DNA of 44,320 bases from Synechococcus sp. AG-679-A04 (GCA_003210775.1 QCUI01000009.1:1-44320); one strand, 5' to 3'. Counted from the stretch's first letter, positions 1-7,366 are shown. Made by a program: numbers and translations. The notes: generated by a model not told the origin, from the letters alone.

Positions 1-446
1 ATGCAGAGGTCCTCTGATCTTGTTACGCCTCCCATTGCATCTCATGGCTTTAGATCGACCTCAATGGGTCAGTTGGGCTTGCTCTTGATCTGAACGACTC
101 TCACGTCCATGACTTGACCACTACTGCTAAGACTTTCTTGAAGCACTATTTTTGGTCAGTTTTTGGCTGCTTCCTGGGCTTCCGCTGGTTTTCTTTCTGA
201 GTCTTCCAAGGTTAGGTCAAGCATTGGCGCTCGCCCGGTCTGGTTGCTCTCCCCATCCACCAATGAGGCTGAGGTTGGCCTTTAGCCGGGACAGGATCAC
301 TAGACCTTCTTGCTGCTTTCTGGTTTGATCCGTCACTTGATCGGTTGTGCACACTGGAGTTTCGCGCGTTGTTGCACAAACCTGTCGCCTTAAGCCAACC
401 TTAAGGAGTCGCATTCGTCTCTTTCTGGGTTCGGGCCCCTGTTGCC
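1..446. other. Gene-poor stretch, nothing convincing
   Basis: No ORF here has convincing protein-like composition. A 30-codon frame starts at the first base and ends at a TGA near 93; it is hydrophobic only at its end and resembles nothing I know. The longer minus-strand frame at 217-456 is arginine-rich and low in hydrophobic residues, as expected of a chance frame. I see no tRNA, terminator or repeat. Confidence 0.5.
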
Positions 447-626
447 ATGGCCGCAATCATCCGTTTCATGTCCGGTTCAGAACCGGTCTGGCGGCGCTGT
501 CTTGAGCGTTGCTGGTTTATGGAATGCGACATCGATCCGCTGATCCTTCAGGCTCGTCTGCTCCACCATCAGGGTCAGCATCAAGACGCTCGTTCTGTGG
601 AAGAGGAGCTACACCCGGTTTTCTAA
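447..626 (+). CDS. Possible small protein, 59 aa, unknown function
   Basis: An ATG-started frame of 59 codons ends at TAA 624-626. The product starts MAAIIRFMSGSEPVW and its second half (around residues 33-55) is rich in Gln, His, Leu and Glu with helical spacing, reading like a short amphipathic helix. Codon choice resembles the neighbouring core genes more than the surrounding spacer does. No Shine-Dalgarno sequence is evident. I do not recognise a family; a degraded fragment of a larger gene is equally possible. Its overlap with a 64-codon frame at 509-703 makes that other frame less likely to be real. Confidence 0.35.
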   Translation: MAAIIRFMSGSEPVWRRCLERCWFMECDIDPLILQARLLHHQGQHQDARSVEEELHPVF

Positions 627-937
627 ACCATTTGCCGACCACCTTGAGAGCAATCATTTGGAGAATTGCCAGATCTTCTGGAAATAGTGCTCGACGAGGC
701 TAATGATTGCGGTCTTCATCGATGTCTGTCGAGATCAAGCATATTGCTCAGCGACTTTTGTCTGAGCTCCTAGCGAGTGGATGGCTTCATTAGCAACTTA
801 GAATCATCTCGTCTTTGTATCACTCGTATTCAATCTGCCATGATTTCACTGTTGATTGGGAGTGTCAGATTATAGGCTCACCGATGATCAGTCTATGTAG
901 AATAGAGAACCACGGATTGAGTTGATGATGTGATTAA
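627..937. other. Spacer, only very short ORFs
   Basis: Only tiny frames are present, for example a 23-codon ATG frame at 722-793 (MSVEIKHIAQ...). The sequence becomes more AT-rich toward 900. I see no clear hairpin terminator or RNA gene. Confidence 0.45.
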
Positions 938-1042
938 ATGATTCTCAAAAGGACAACTTTAGTTATTGCACTGAGCTCAGCTCAGTTTTTAAGCGGGTTC
1001 AATGTCGCTATGCTGCCGTATGATCCCGCTTTGCATTTGTGA
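938..1042 (+). CDS. Small leader-like ORF, 34 aa, coupled to next gene
   Basis: An ATG frame of 34 codons encodes MILKRTTLVIALSSAQFLSG followed by a short polar tail. Its shape is that of a signal peptide or tiny membrane peptide: a positively charged start, then a hydrophobic core of about 15 residues. Its TGA (1040-1042) overlaps the GTG start of the next gene (1039-1041) in a GTGA overlap, which usually means translational coupling. No strong Shine-Dalgarno sequence is visible. It could be a real small protein, a coupling leader, or the frameshifted upstream part of the lipoprotein gene. Function unknown. Confidence 0.4.
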   Translation: MILKRTTLVIALSSAQFLSGFNVAMLPYDPALHL

Positions 1043-1461
1043 GACTTCATTACTTCGTCGCAGCAGTTGTTGTACTCATCCTCATTCCTTCTTGCTCGAT
1101 GGGCTTCTCATCAAGGTCTGAAGCGGAGAGTGCTTGTAGTGAATGGGAAAGTCAGGAAGACAAGGTTGGATACGAACGAGAGTTGCTTGGTTTTGAAAAA
1201 AGAACAAAATTTGAGCAAGAGAATCCAAGGCCGGAAGCCGCTTTTTGGGACGACGAGATTATTGATTGGGAGAAGAAAAAATTAGCCTATGCTTCTCTGC
1301 GCATTAGTGAACCTGTTGCAATGAGTCCTCGTTACTGTCGGCTGGAGCAGGAGACATCCCAGTTTCTTGGCTACGAGAATAATGCTATAAAAAATGGCAC
1401 CTATCAGGATGTAGAAGGTAAAAAGGGTGATTGGATGGTCGTTAAGCATTTCCGTTATTAA
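1039..1461 (+). CDS. Putative secreted lipoprotein, 140 aa
   Basis: The protein starts from GTG and has an N-terminal hydrophobic segment (about residues 5-18) ending in LIPSC, an imperfect lipobox with Cys19 as the likely lipidated residue. The mature part is soluble, acidic and charged, with Cys33 and Cys100 as possible disulfide partners. The C-terminus ends VVKHFRY. My recollection is that marine Synechococcus and Prochlorococcus carry many small secreted proteins of this shape ending in a basic-aromatic tail; that is from memory and not proven here. It follows a 34-aa ORF with a GTGA overlap. No enzymatic motif is visible and the function is unknown. Confidence 0.7.
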   Translation: MRLHYFVAAVVVLILIPSCSMGFSSRSEAESACSEWESQEDKVGYERELLGFEKRTKFEQENPRPEAAFWDDEIIDWEKKKLAYASLRISEPVAMSPRYCRLEQETSQFLGYENNAIKNGTYQDVEGKKGDWMVVKHFRY

Positions 1462-1501
1462 GCAGTTTGGTCTAAAGCATCATTCTTGCGTCGTGTTGTG
1501 A

Positions 1502-1921
1502 TTAGGTCAGCCATGGGTCATCAATATTTCTACTAGTTACCACTTGCAACCCCTTTAGGGTGAGTTTTGTGCCAATCGATTGTTCGTCGCTTGCTAAATA
1601 ACCTATTTGCACAAAGATCAGTTTTGCTACTATTGTGCTATTGATTGATATCCTTTGATCTGCAATTGTTTTGTAGTCTTGATCAACAATCTCGGGTATC
1701 TTTTCTTCGTTCCAGGTAAATGTTGCTTTGTAGAGATCACCCTTTATTTCCTGCCAGGGTACAGGCTCGATCTTGATCGATTCAGGATTGCTTAATTTTG
1801 ACAACTGCAGCTTCAGTTCTTCGTTTCGTCCGTCTTCAAGTCGCTTGACCAGCTCATAGGGAATGATTGCTGAATGGCCCTTGAGGGTTACCGGCTCTTT
1901 CGTGATGATGACTGCTCTCAT
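1502..1921 (-). CDS. Hypothetical protein, 139 aa
   Basis: An ATG-started minus-strand frame encodes a soluble protein of 139 aa (MRAVIITKEPVTLKGHSAII...). It has no signal peptide or membrane segment; alternating hydrophobic and charged residues suggest a beta-rich fold. It is convergent with the lipoprotein gene, 40 bp away. I recognise no family. Composition and codon use are credible for a real gene, but the region around it is gene-poor, so it may be strain-specific accessory material. Confidence 0.6.
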   Translation of the reverse strand: MRAVIITKEPVTLKGHSAIIPYELVKRLEDGRNEELKLQLSKLSNPESIKIEPVPWQEIKGDLYKATFTWNEEKIPEIVDQDYKTIADQRISINSTIVAKLIFVQIGYLASDEQSIGTKLTLKGLQVVTSRNIDDPWLT

Positions 1922-2330
1922 TTCGGGTGTGTCAGTGACACGCTCTTTTTTATCGTGCTGTCGTTGATGAATGCTCTCATGTTTTGTTTTTGCTTGGTGA
2001 TTCGAGCGGTGGTGTGAAACGCCTGCTCTGGAGGTTCCTCTTTGGTTTGCTTTGGTCCTGAATTCATCAGAGGATGCTTTTTTGCCTGGCAGTGCCAGAA
2101 CGTAGAGTTTTATTGATCGTATGGTAAACGGTAAAGCTGTTATGTGTGTTTCAAAATGAGTATATTCTTTAGAAAAAGCGAATCCTTCCGGTTGATAAAA
2201 GCCTTGCTGTTAAATGCGTATCAGTCCTTGACTGTATTGCGCTTTGTTTTTGATTTCAACTGCAATAGGTATAGCGTTTGACTGTCAGTTGACGACACTC
2301 GGTGAATACGGTTTTATTTAGGTAACGCTT
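1922..2330. other. AT-rich spacer upstream of hypothetical genes
   Basis: About 400 bp without a credible gene. It begins with a short dyad (GTGTC AGT GACAC, 1929-1941) followed by a T run, which sits just upstream of the minus-strand start at 1921 and so would lie in that gene's leader. The rest is AT-rich with frames of fewer than 20 codons. No RNA gene is recognised. Confidence 0.5.
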
Positions 2331-2618
2331 ATGTATTGGCTTTTGAATTTCCATTATGAATGGAAATTGCGATGGCCTAGGTATGAAGGAATTGTCTATG
2401 TTCTTTTCGTGGCCTTCGTCCTTACGTTTACGTTTCGATTGGAATCCCGCGTTGAAACAGAATTGAGGAATTTAGGGGCTACAGGTTTGAATTCGTTTGA
2501 GGAGTTCATCCTTGGCCAGCTGCGTCACCACAAACACTTCTTGTGCACTGGTGCCTTTGCGGGCAAGCATTTTGAAGCCGCCTGTTACCGGTATCGAAAC
2601 CCGCAGCTGAAGGTATGA
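2331..2618 (+). CDS. Doubtful small membrane protein, 95 aa
   Basis: The first 45 or so residues look protein-like: aromatic-rich start MYWLLNFHYEW, then a hydrophobic stretch (about residues 21-36) that could span a membrane, with a weak AGG about 9 nt before the ATG. From about base 2472 the frame runs antisense through the 3' half of the DUF2103 gene and its sequence there looks like a shadow. It may be a truncated gene whose end has been captured by the opposite strand, or not a gene at all. Confidence 0.25.
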   Translation: MYWLLNFHYEWKLRWPRYEGIVYVLFVAFVLTFTFRLESRVETELRNLGATGLNSFEEFILGQLRHHKHFLCTGAFAGKHFEAACYRYRNPQLKV

Positions 2619-2747
2619 GCTGTGTCCACGGACCCTAGAAATCACCCCTGGGGTGATCGTCTGAATCTCAGGATCCTCAGCAAGAACCTTGAGCCAGGGG
2701 ATCAACCCTTCTACATAGGTGCTGTGCGTGATAACCAGGCGCCCCAC
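2472..2747 (-). CDS. DUF2103 family predicted metal-binding protein
   Basis: The 91-aa product (GTG start, GRLVITHSTYVEGLIPWLKV...) matches my recollection of the cyanobacterial DUF2103 family, annotated only as a predicted metal-binding protein. Usual family length is about 90-100 aa, so it is complete. His8 near the start is the only obvious potential metal ligand besides His42, so the metal-binding label is not strongly supported by visible residues. No membrane segment. It is probably cytoplasmic and its role is unknown. Its start lies 13 bp from the possible TTG start of a divergent gene. Confidence 0.75.
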   Translation of the reverse strand: MGRLVITHSTYVEGLIPWLKVLAEDPEIQTITPGVISRVRGHSSYLQLRVSIPVTGGFKMLARKGTSAQEVFVVTQLAKDELLKRIQTCSP

Positions 2748-2760
2748 AGAGAGTTGCTGC

Positions 2761-3054
2761 TTGCTGAAACTTGAACTGGTCGAAGCTAGTGGATTTGGCT
2801 ACAGAGAAGAGAGAGGTCTGCTTTCCATGCTCCGATCTGTCGACTTGCTGCTTCGTGAGGTGTCCGGTCCTTTGCAAGATCGTTGCGGTCCCCAGGCCAG
2901 GGTTCTGACGGCAGAAGTTCACGGTGACGAAGTTCGGGGGCTGGCGTTTTGTCCCGGCAAGGTGCTGCGATATGTCTTGGCCGCTCGCAACAGACGCATC
3001 AAAACGACGGAAATGCTTCGATTGGCGCGCAGCAGCAGACAACCCGCTGCCTGA
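2761..3054 (+). CDS. Hypothetical protein, about 97 aa
   Basis: A plus-strand frame encodes a basic soluble protein (LKLELVEASGFGYREERGLL...). I chose TTG at 2761 because GAGAG lies 7 nt upstream; a GTG at 2719 would overlap the divergent DUF2103 start, and an ATG at 2827 would give a shorter product. Codon use resembles the core genes. The region around residues 45-75 alternates hydrophobic and polar residues like a beta sheet, and the C-terminus is arginine-rich. No family is recognised. It is convergent with the PucC-type gene, 41 bp apart. Confidence 0.45.
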   Translation: MLKLELVEASGFGYREERGLLSMLRSVDLLLREVSGPLQDRCGPQARVLTAEVHGDEVRGLAFCPGKVLRYVLAARNRRIKTTEMLRLARSSRQPAA

Positions 3055-3095
3055 GAATCCGCTTGATTTTGGTCTGTCTGCATCAGTGTTGTCCT

Positions 3096-4484
3096 TCAGT
3101 CGAGCTCACTGGTTAAGACCGAGCTGAGAGCTTGTTCGACCTTGGCTTGAAACAACTGGGTGTCGACACGTAGCAGCAGCAGACCCGCCGCTAGGAGTCC
3201 AAAAGCCTGGACGATAAACACTCCGGCGTAGGCCCCAAAGCTGTTCTGAGATCCCGTCAGTTCTCCGAAGATGCTTAGTAGTGCTCCGCCGCTGATCGTG
3301 GCGAGCCCTCTCGCATACGCCTGGGCTAGCCCCCACACACCGATAAACGTTCCTGCCATCATTGGCGAGGTGAGACCGAGCATCAGCGTCAGGCTTGCAT
3401 TGGTGCTAATCCCTGCTCCAACACCAAACAGAAACAGTGCTGTTCGGAACAGGGTTGTTGAAGCTAAAAACCCTGCCAAAACCATCAGCAGCACGAACAG
3501 TGCTGAGAGAACTCCACCAGCCAGTGCTGTCCGTTGTGCGCCAAGGCGTGGTGTGACCACGAAGCCTGTTGCGGCAATACCCAGCAATGTTCCAACTCCC
3601 CAAACGGCATTCAGCCTCGTGCTGACACAGAGGTCCATGGCAAAGACCGCTCCGCCGTAGGGCTCCAGGACAGCTTCCTGGAGAAATAACGCAAAAGTGA
3701 ACAGCGACAAAACAGCAAAGAAATACCCCACCTGAGGAGATCTCTTCAGGACCGCCCACGCTCCACTTAATGAAATTTCTTGATCGCTTGCGAGCTGGGC
3801 TTGATGCCTGACATTGCCTGCGTTTAGACGTGGTTCCACTCCCGCGATTGCCACCACAACCAGTGTGAAGATCACGAGCGGCGCCACCGTGATCAACCTC
3901 TGCACGCCCGCAACCAGAGTCCCCAACTCAGCTGTGGCGCAAGAGGATCCAAGAAACGAACTGAGCAGAATCGCTCCCGCGACGATCCCAACCATCAGCA
4001 TCGACCACACGATTGACACGAGGGCAGGTCGCTGTTTCTCGGTGCTTACGTCCACGAGCAGGGCCGCGAACGGCGTGGAGCTGGCTGCAATGGCCAACCC
4101 GTAGAACACAAACACCGCGGCGAGAATCAATCCTCTCGAGATCACATCGGCCTGGTTGCCTGCTTGGGATGCTTCCGCCAGCCAGAGAACGGTCTGGCCA
4201 GCAATCCAGGTCAACGCGCAGAACGCTGCTGCTCCGCCAACGATGAATGGTGTGCGCCGCAGTCCTCGCCAGCGACAGCGATCTGACTGCTGGCCGAACC
4301 AGATTCTCGAAAAGGCAACCAGTTGCTGACTGCCGAGAGCCAGTGCGGTCAGAGCGGCAGGGACCTCAAATTCGTCGATTAGCAGTCTGTTGAAGATGCC
4401 AAGAGTGAGAACTGAGAGAGCACCTAGACAGGCCTGAAAAAGGCCAAGACGCAGTGCGAGGACAATGAACCGTGCTGATCCCAC
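3096..4484 (-). CDS. PucC/BCD-family MFS transporter
   Basis: This 462-aa, very hydrophobic protein has about 12 predicted membrane helices and reads as the BCD (bacteriochlorophyll delivery)/PucC branch of the major facilitator superfamily. The N-terminal helix with RLGLFQACLGALSVLTLGIF and the loop with FGQQSDRCRWRGLRRTPFI (about residues 62-80) are typical. Cyanobacterial members are thought to help deliver or insert chlorophyll or pigment proteins in thylakoids, by analogy with purple bacterial PucC/LhaA; the substrate is not proven. The start is GTG, the only start codon between an upstream in-frame stop and the conserved region. It lies 37 nt after clpS on the same strand and is probably co-transcribed with it. 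Confidence 0.85.
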   Translation of the reverse strand: MGSARFIVLALRLGLFQACLGALSVLTLGIFNRLLIDEFEVPAALTALALGSQQLVAFSRIWFGQQSDRCRWRGLRRTPFIVGGAAAFCALTWIAGQTVLWLAEASQAGNQADVISRGLILAAVFVFYGLAIAASSTPFAALLVDVSTEKQRPALVSIVWSMLMVGIVAGAILLSSFLGSSCATAELGTLVAGVQRLITVAPLVIFTLVVVAIAGVEPRLNAGNVRHQAQLASDQEISLSGAWAVLKRSPQVGYFFAVLSLFTFALFLQEAVLEPYGGAVFAMDLCVSTRLNAVWGVGTLLGIAATGFVVTPRLGAQRTALAGGVLSALFVLLMVLAGFLASTTLFRTALFLFGVGAGISTNASLTLMLGLTSPMMAGTFIGVWGLAQAYARGLATISGGALLSIFGELTGSQNSFGAYAGVFIVQAFGLLAAGLLLLRVDTQLFQAKVEQALSSVLTSELD

Positions 4485-4521
4485 GGACTGCAGAAGCGAT
4501 TCGCTGACCTTAGGTGGGGCC

Positions 4522-4818
4522 TCAGCAGCGTTCGACTGGAGCCATCGTTAACCCTTCTGAACCAAGCTGTTGGTGATACAGCTCAGCCTGCTCCAGGGGA
4601 CCACACCAGACTTCGGCACGACCTTCCCCGTCGATTCGACGGGCCAGTGCCCAGGCTCGATCTGAATTCATGCCGGGGATGATCTTGCACAGGCACTCCA
4701 CCACATGCTCAAACGTGTTCACGTCATCGTCCAGCACGATCACTCGAGCTTCTGGGTAGCGCTGAGTTGTGCCCTGGCGTTCGAGAACCGATGTTGCACC
4801 GGGTGATGACGAAGTCAT
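4522..4818 (-). CDS. clpS: ClpS adaptor of the Clp protease
   Basis: ClpS docks on the N-domain of ClpC/ClpA and delivers substrates, classically N-end-rule proteins. The 98-aa product has the ClpS core from residue 21 on: IVLDDDVNTFEHVVECL, IIPGMNSDRAW, and the cyanobacterial signature GPLEQAELYHQQL...GLTMAP. Compared with E. coli ClpS, the pocket residues that bind the substrate alpha-amino group differ: the Asn34 position is Asp30 and the His66 position is Asp63 (RIDGEGRA instead of a VHYQGKA-like segment), while Asp35 is kept as Asp31. Substrate preference may therefore differ. It is divergent from petN and followed by the PucC-type gene. Confidence 0.92.
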   Translation of the reverse strand: MTSSSPGATSVLERQGTTQRYPEARVIVLDDDVNTFEHVVECLCKIIPGMNSDRAWALARRIDGEGRAEVWCGPLEQAELYHQQLGSEGLTMAPVERC

Positions 4819-4890
4819 GATGTCTCGTGAACAGACGGGATGAATCCGCAGGGAAGCTTAGTTACACTTCCGTCATTCAAGAGATTCACA

Positions 4891-4992
4891 ATGCTTTTCA
4901 CCCTGGGTTGGGCTTCTCTCGCAGCAGTGTTCAGCTTCTCGATCGCCATGGTGGTTTGGGGTCGTAACGGTGACGGCTCCATTAATTTCTGA
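4891..4992 (+). CDS. petN: Cytochrome b6f complex subunit 8, PetN
   Basis: A 33-aa single-span membrane protein that my length cut-off-free reading recovers: [16 protein letters not shown] then [10 protein letters not shown]. The TLGWA...[10 protein letters not shown] pattern is the PetN signature. PetN is one of the four small subunits at the periphery of each b6f monomer, in the thylakoid membrane, and is needed for complex assembly or stability. The usual family length is 29-33 aa, so it is complete, with a short GDGSINF tail. A weak AAGAG lies about 9 nt before the ATG. It is divergent from clpS (72 bp) and one base before a second small membrane protein gene. Confidence 0.95.
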   Translation: MLFTLGWASLAAVFSFSIAMVVWGRNGDGSINF

Positions 4993-4993
4993 C

Positions 4994-5128
4994 GTGTACG
5001 AGACGCTCCAGTCTCCTCTGGTCAATCAAGGACTCGCTTTTACGGCTGTAGCACTGTTGGTGTTCGTCAGCGGATCCGTGATTTATCTGTCCACAATTGA
5101 GTGGAAAGATCGGCGTCGGCGCCGGTGA
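4994..5128 (+). CDS. Small single-span membrane protein, 44 aa
   Basis: A GTG-started frame begins one base after the petN stop and encodes a 44-aa protein: a polar start (YETLQSPLVNQG), one hydrophobic span (about residues 14-33, AFTAVALLVFVSGSVIYL), then EWKDRRRRR. The positive tail predicts a cytoplasmic or stromal C-terminus. This is the architecture of the small photosynthetic subunits, but it matches no Psb, Psa or Pet protein I know. Tight spacing to petN and a 4-bp gap to the next gene suggest one operon. Likely a real, conserved small protein of unknown function. Confidence 0.65.
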   Translation: MYETLQSPLVNQGLAFTAVALLVFVSGSVIYLSTIEWKDRRRRR

Positions 5129-5132
5129 AAGT

Positions 5133-6608
5133 GTGTTCGAAACTGCTCTCCTGAGTCAGAGCTGGGAGCGTTGTCGCATCCAGCTGTTCCGATCAACAGC
5201 CACGCTTGCGGGTATCTCCTTGCTCGTTGGATCCGGTTTGATCGGATTGCAACTAACGAACCGTCGACAGCACTGGGCTGATCACAGTTCTGCACTGTCC
5301 CTGGCTCAATTGTCCGGTGCGCTGAATCTTGTCCAGAGTTTCCGCGGCGATCCCAAGCGGGCTGTTCCGTCGCTTTGGTCAGAGCGTTTGGGTCTTCAAC
5401 CAGCCACTGATCTTTGGAGGCGTTATGGCCGCTCCATGTGGTGGCAGGCATGGTCACAAGACGGTGATGCCTATCTGATTCTTTCGGCCTCAACGTTTCC
5501 TTCGGAGATTCAGGGGCTGCACCGCCAGCGTGTGGGCTCGATGGAGGTTCTGGCTTCTGATGCTCTGCACCGCCAACAGTTGTTGCAAGGGCTGAAAACC
5601 AATCAGGTCTCAAAGACCACCGTTCACCCAGGCAGCCTCCTGGGAGCCTGTTTCCAGGCCCTATTGGAGGGCCCAGGGGTTATCTGGAACGACGATGCGC
5701 TCGCAACACTCAGCGGAACGCTTGCGCCCTTGCTCCAGCAGGGTCGAGAGGGTTGTGTTCAGCTTCGGCTTCAGGCCAACCAACTTCGTTGGGATGGTGT
5801 CATCGGCCGTCGACCGCTGAGTTCTATCACCCAGCTGAACTCCGGACTGGCACCAGGCTATTTCGAAGCAGGTTCTAATCCAGCATCCACCGCTCCAGCA
5901 TCCACCGCTGCAAAATCCACCTCTCCAGCACGAAGCGATCTCACGTTGCTTCAGGTTGATGGACAGCGTATGGATCTGATTCTGGGAACGTTGCTGTCTC
6001 GGCAGATCATTCAGGCTCCACTCGAGGAGCACTACGGAATCAACGGTGCCATGCGCAATAAAATCGCTGACCTCCCGTTCTCCTTACGGCTGCAAAGCCG
6101 TGCAAGCGGTGCTTACAAAGCTGGCTTACAGGTTCAATTGCCCTTGAGCATGAGTCGGCAGCAATGGACAGCGATTCTGAAAGCAGTATCGGATCGCCTT
6201 GATTCCAGGGGCTTTCAGAAGCGTGAGCAGGATCAGCCATCCGTTGAGAAACAAAGTGCCACCCTGTGGCAGCAGCGTGATGATTCTGATCAGACCACCG
6301 TCGGGGGCTGGGAGATCATCCAAGGCACGAAGTCACCAGTGTTGAGTATCGGATTTGGCATTGAACCTGCTGTTCAGACCTTCCTTGCACCTCTCTTGCA
6401 GCAACAATTCTCGACACTCAGAATCTCAGGGGACCCGAAGCGATTAACCCAACTTGGTCTGCTTGGGGGGCTCTGGCCTAAGCCTGTTCAGAACGCATCG
6501 AGCCTGAATCTCGAGATCAGGCCTCTCAACAACCCAGGTACGCGCCAGTTAGCCAGCCATTCGTGGTGGAGAGTCAGCGGAAGCCTGACACTGACTCCTG
6601 ACTCTTAA
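5133..6608 (+). CDS. Conserved hypothetical, membrane-anchored, 491 aa
   Basis: I place the start at GTG 5133 because GGTGAAA lies just before it; an in-frame TTG at 5097 would overlap the preceding small gene. One hydrophobic segment near the N-terminus (about residues 20-40, LAGISLLVGSGLIGL) looks like an uncleaved anchor, leaving about 450 residues outside the membrane. A low-complexity Pro/Ala/Ser/Thr linker (PASTAPASTAAKSTSPA, about residues 250-266) separates two halves, suggesting two domains. No catalytic motif is recognised. It may form an operon with petN and the 44-aa gene. It ends in a TTAA shared with thf1 on the other strand. Confidence 0.75.
   Translation: MFETALLSQSWERCRIQLFRSTATLAGISLLVGSGLIGLQLTNRRQHWADHSSALSLAQLSGALNLVQSFRGDPKRAVPSLWSERLGLQPATDLWRRYGRSMWWQAWSQDGDAYLILSASTFPSEIQGLHRQRVGSMEVLASDALHRQQLLQGLKTNQVSKTTVHPGSLLGACFQALLEGPGVIWNDDALATLSGTLAPLLQQGREGCVQLRLQANQLRWDGVIGRRPLSSITQLNSGLAPGYFEAGSNPASTAPASTAAKSTSPARSDLTLLQVDGQRMDLILGTLLSRQIIQAPLEEHYGINGAMRNKIADLPFSLRLQSRASGAYKAGLQVQLPLSMSRQQWTAILKAVSDRLDSRGFQKREQDQPSVEKQSATLWQQRDDSDQTTVGGWEIIQGTKSPVLSIGFGIEPAVQTFLAPLLQQQFSTLRISGDPKRLTQLGLLGGLWPKPVQNASSLNLEIRPLNNPGTRQLASHSWWRVSGSLTLTPDS
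5880..5930 (+). repeat. 15-bp tandem repeat in coding sequence
   Basis: Two exact copies of CCAGCATCCACCGCT are followed by a degenerate third copy. They encode PAST-type repeats in the linker of the 491-aa membrane-anchored protein. In-frame repeat units of 15 bp can expand or contract without breaking the gene. Confidence 0.8.
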
Positions 6609-7285
6609 GCCTTGGATGCTTTTTCAGCCTTCTGGCGCTCGCGCTTACGTCGTTCGGCAGCGAGCGTTTCCTCCATGAGTTCAACGGCTTGAACCATTTT
6701 TTCGAGGTTGCTGCGATAAAGCCCCAGATCTTTCTCCAGGCGAGGACGAGACAATCCGATCTGCTCACCAATGGCGTGAACAGTTTTGCTCAGTTCCTCC
6801 GGATCATCACTTTCCTTGCCCTGAGCTTCGGAGAGCAGGCTGAATAATCCAACGGCCACGAGACGGGAGTAGTGGAATTCATCTCCGGTCACTGCCGAAA
6901 GGCCGCTTGCCAGTGGCTCTGGAGCACCTTTGCCCTTCGATTTCAACCAGGTCTGTACATCATCAACAGTGTGTCCCTTGACGGCTTTGCTGCTCCCTTG
7001 CGCGAGAGCCTTGATTTCATCGCCATCAAACCCATTGCAACTGCAGAGAGCGGCAAACAACGGATCGAGTTGTTTCTCTGGCCGATATCCCTTCGTGAAG
7101 GCCTGGAAGACCTGACACAGCCCCACAGCGAACAACGCATTGATCCTGAAATGGGTTTGATGACTCAGCAGGTGGAGTTCCACGAGCAGTTCATCGGCTG
7201 TGCGTCGATACAGCGAAGGAATGACGTAAGGGAAAGCGGTGTGAAAGGCTTTCTTGCTGTCAGCGATCGTCTGGGAGCCAGTCAA
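6605..7285 (-). CDS. thf1: Thf1/Psb29, photosystem biogenesis protein
   Basis: The 226-aa protein begins [13 protein letters not shown] and carries the Thf1 core ([20 protein letters not shown], residues 24-43) followed by the conserved F.VGLCQVF.AFTKGY and LD.LF.ALC segments, and ends in a charged coiled coil (about residues 195-226). Thf1/Psb29 is needed for thylakoid formation and photosystem II repair and in Synechocystis binds and stabilises FtsH2/FtsH3. FtsH is encoded about 800 bp away in this window. The start is TTG; no in-frame ATG exists upstream. It is divergent from clpP and its stop overlaps the previous gene's stop. Confidence 0.95.
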   Translation of the reverse strand: MTGSQTIADSKKAFHTAFPYVIPSLYRRTADELLVELHLLSHQTHFRINALFAVGLCQVFQAFTKGYRPEKQLDPLFAALCSCNGFDGDEIKALAQGSSKAVKGHTVDDVQTWLKSKGKGAPEPLASGLSAVTGDEFHYSRLVAVGLFSLLSEAQGKESDDPEELSKTVHAIGEQIGLSRPRLEKDLGLYRSNLEKMVQAVELMEETLAAERRKRERQKAEKASKA

Positions 7286-7291
7286 GCTTTT

Positions 7292-7320
7292 CTATGGTTG
7301 TCTTTAAGGCAAGACCATAG
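7292..7320. promoter_or_regulatory. Dyad in the thf1/clpP divergent promoter
   Basis: Seven-base arms CTATGGT and ACCATAG are separated by 15 bp in the 81-bp spacer between thf1 and clpP. The inner sequence can pair further with a two-base bulge. It could be an operator for a dimeric regulator or part of a leader hairpin; nothing proves either. Confidence 0.4.
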
Positions 7321-7366
7321 CGCTGCTGTTGCCGCCGTTAAGATTCAGCAAGTCAGTAGGCCCAAC

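Noticed and set aside
217-456. 79-codon minus-strand frame near the window start
   Set aside because: Arg- and Gln-rich with few hydrophobic residues, no start context and overlap with the more credible 447-626 frame.
509-703. 64-codon plus-strand frame
   Set aside because: Ser/Arg/Pro-rich composition typical of an out-of-frame reading; overlaps the 59-aa ORF in another frame.
1929-1950. Dyad plus T run resembling a plus-strand terminator
   Set aside because: Stem of only 5 bp and no plus-strand gene reaches it; it sits in the leader of the minus-strand gene at 1921.
6872-7366. Upstream extension of the clpP frame (165 codons)
   Set aside because: It runs antisense through thf1; ClpP homology and usual length begin at ATG 7367.
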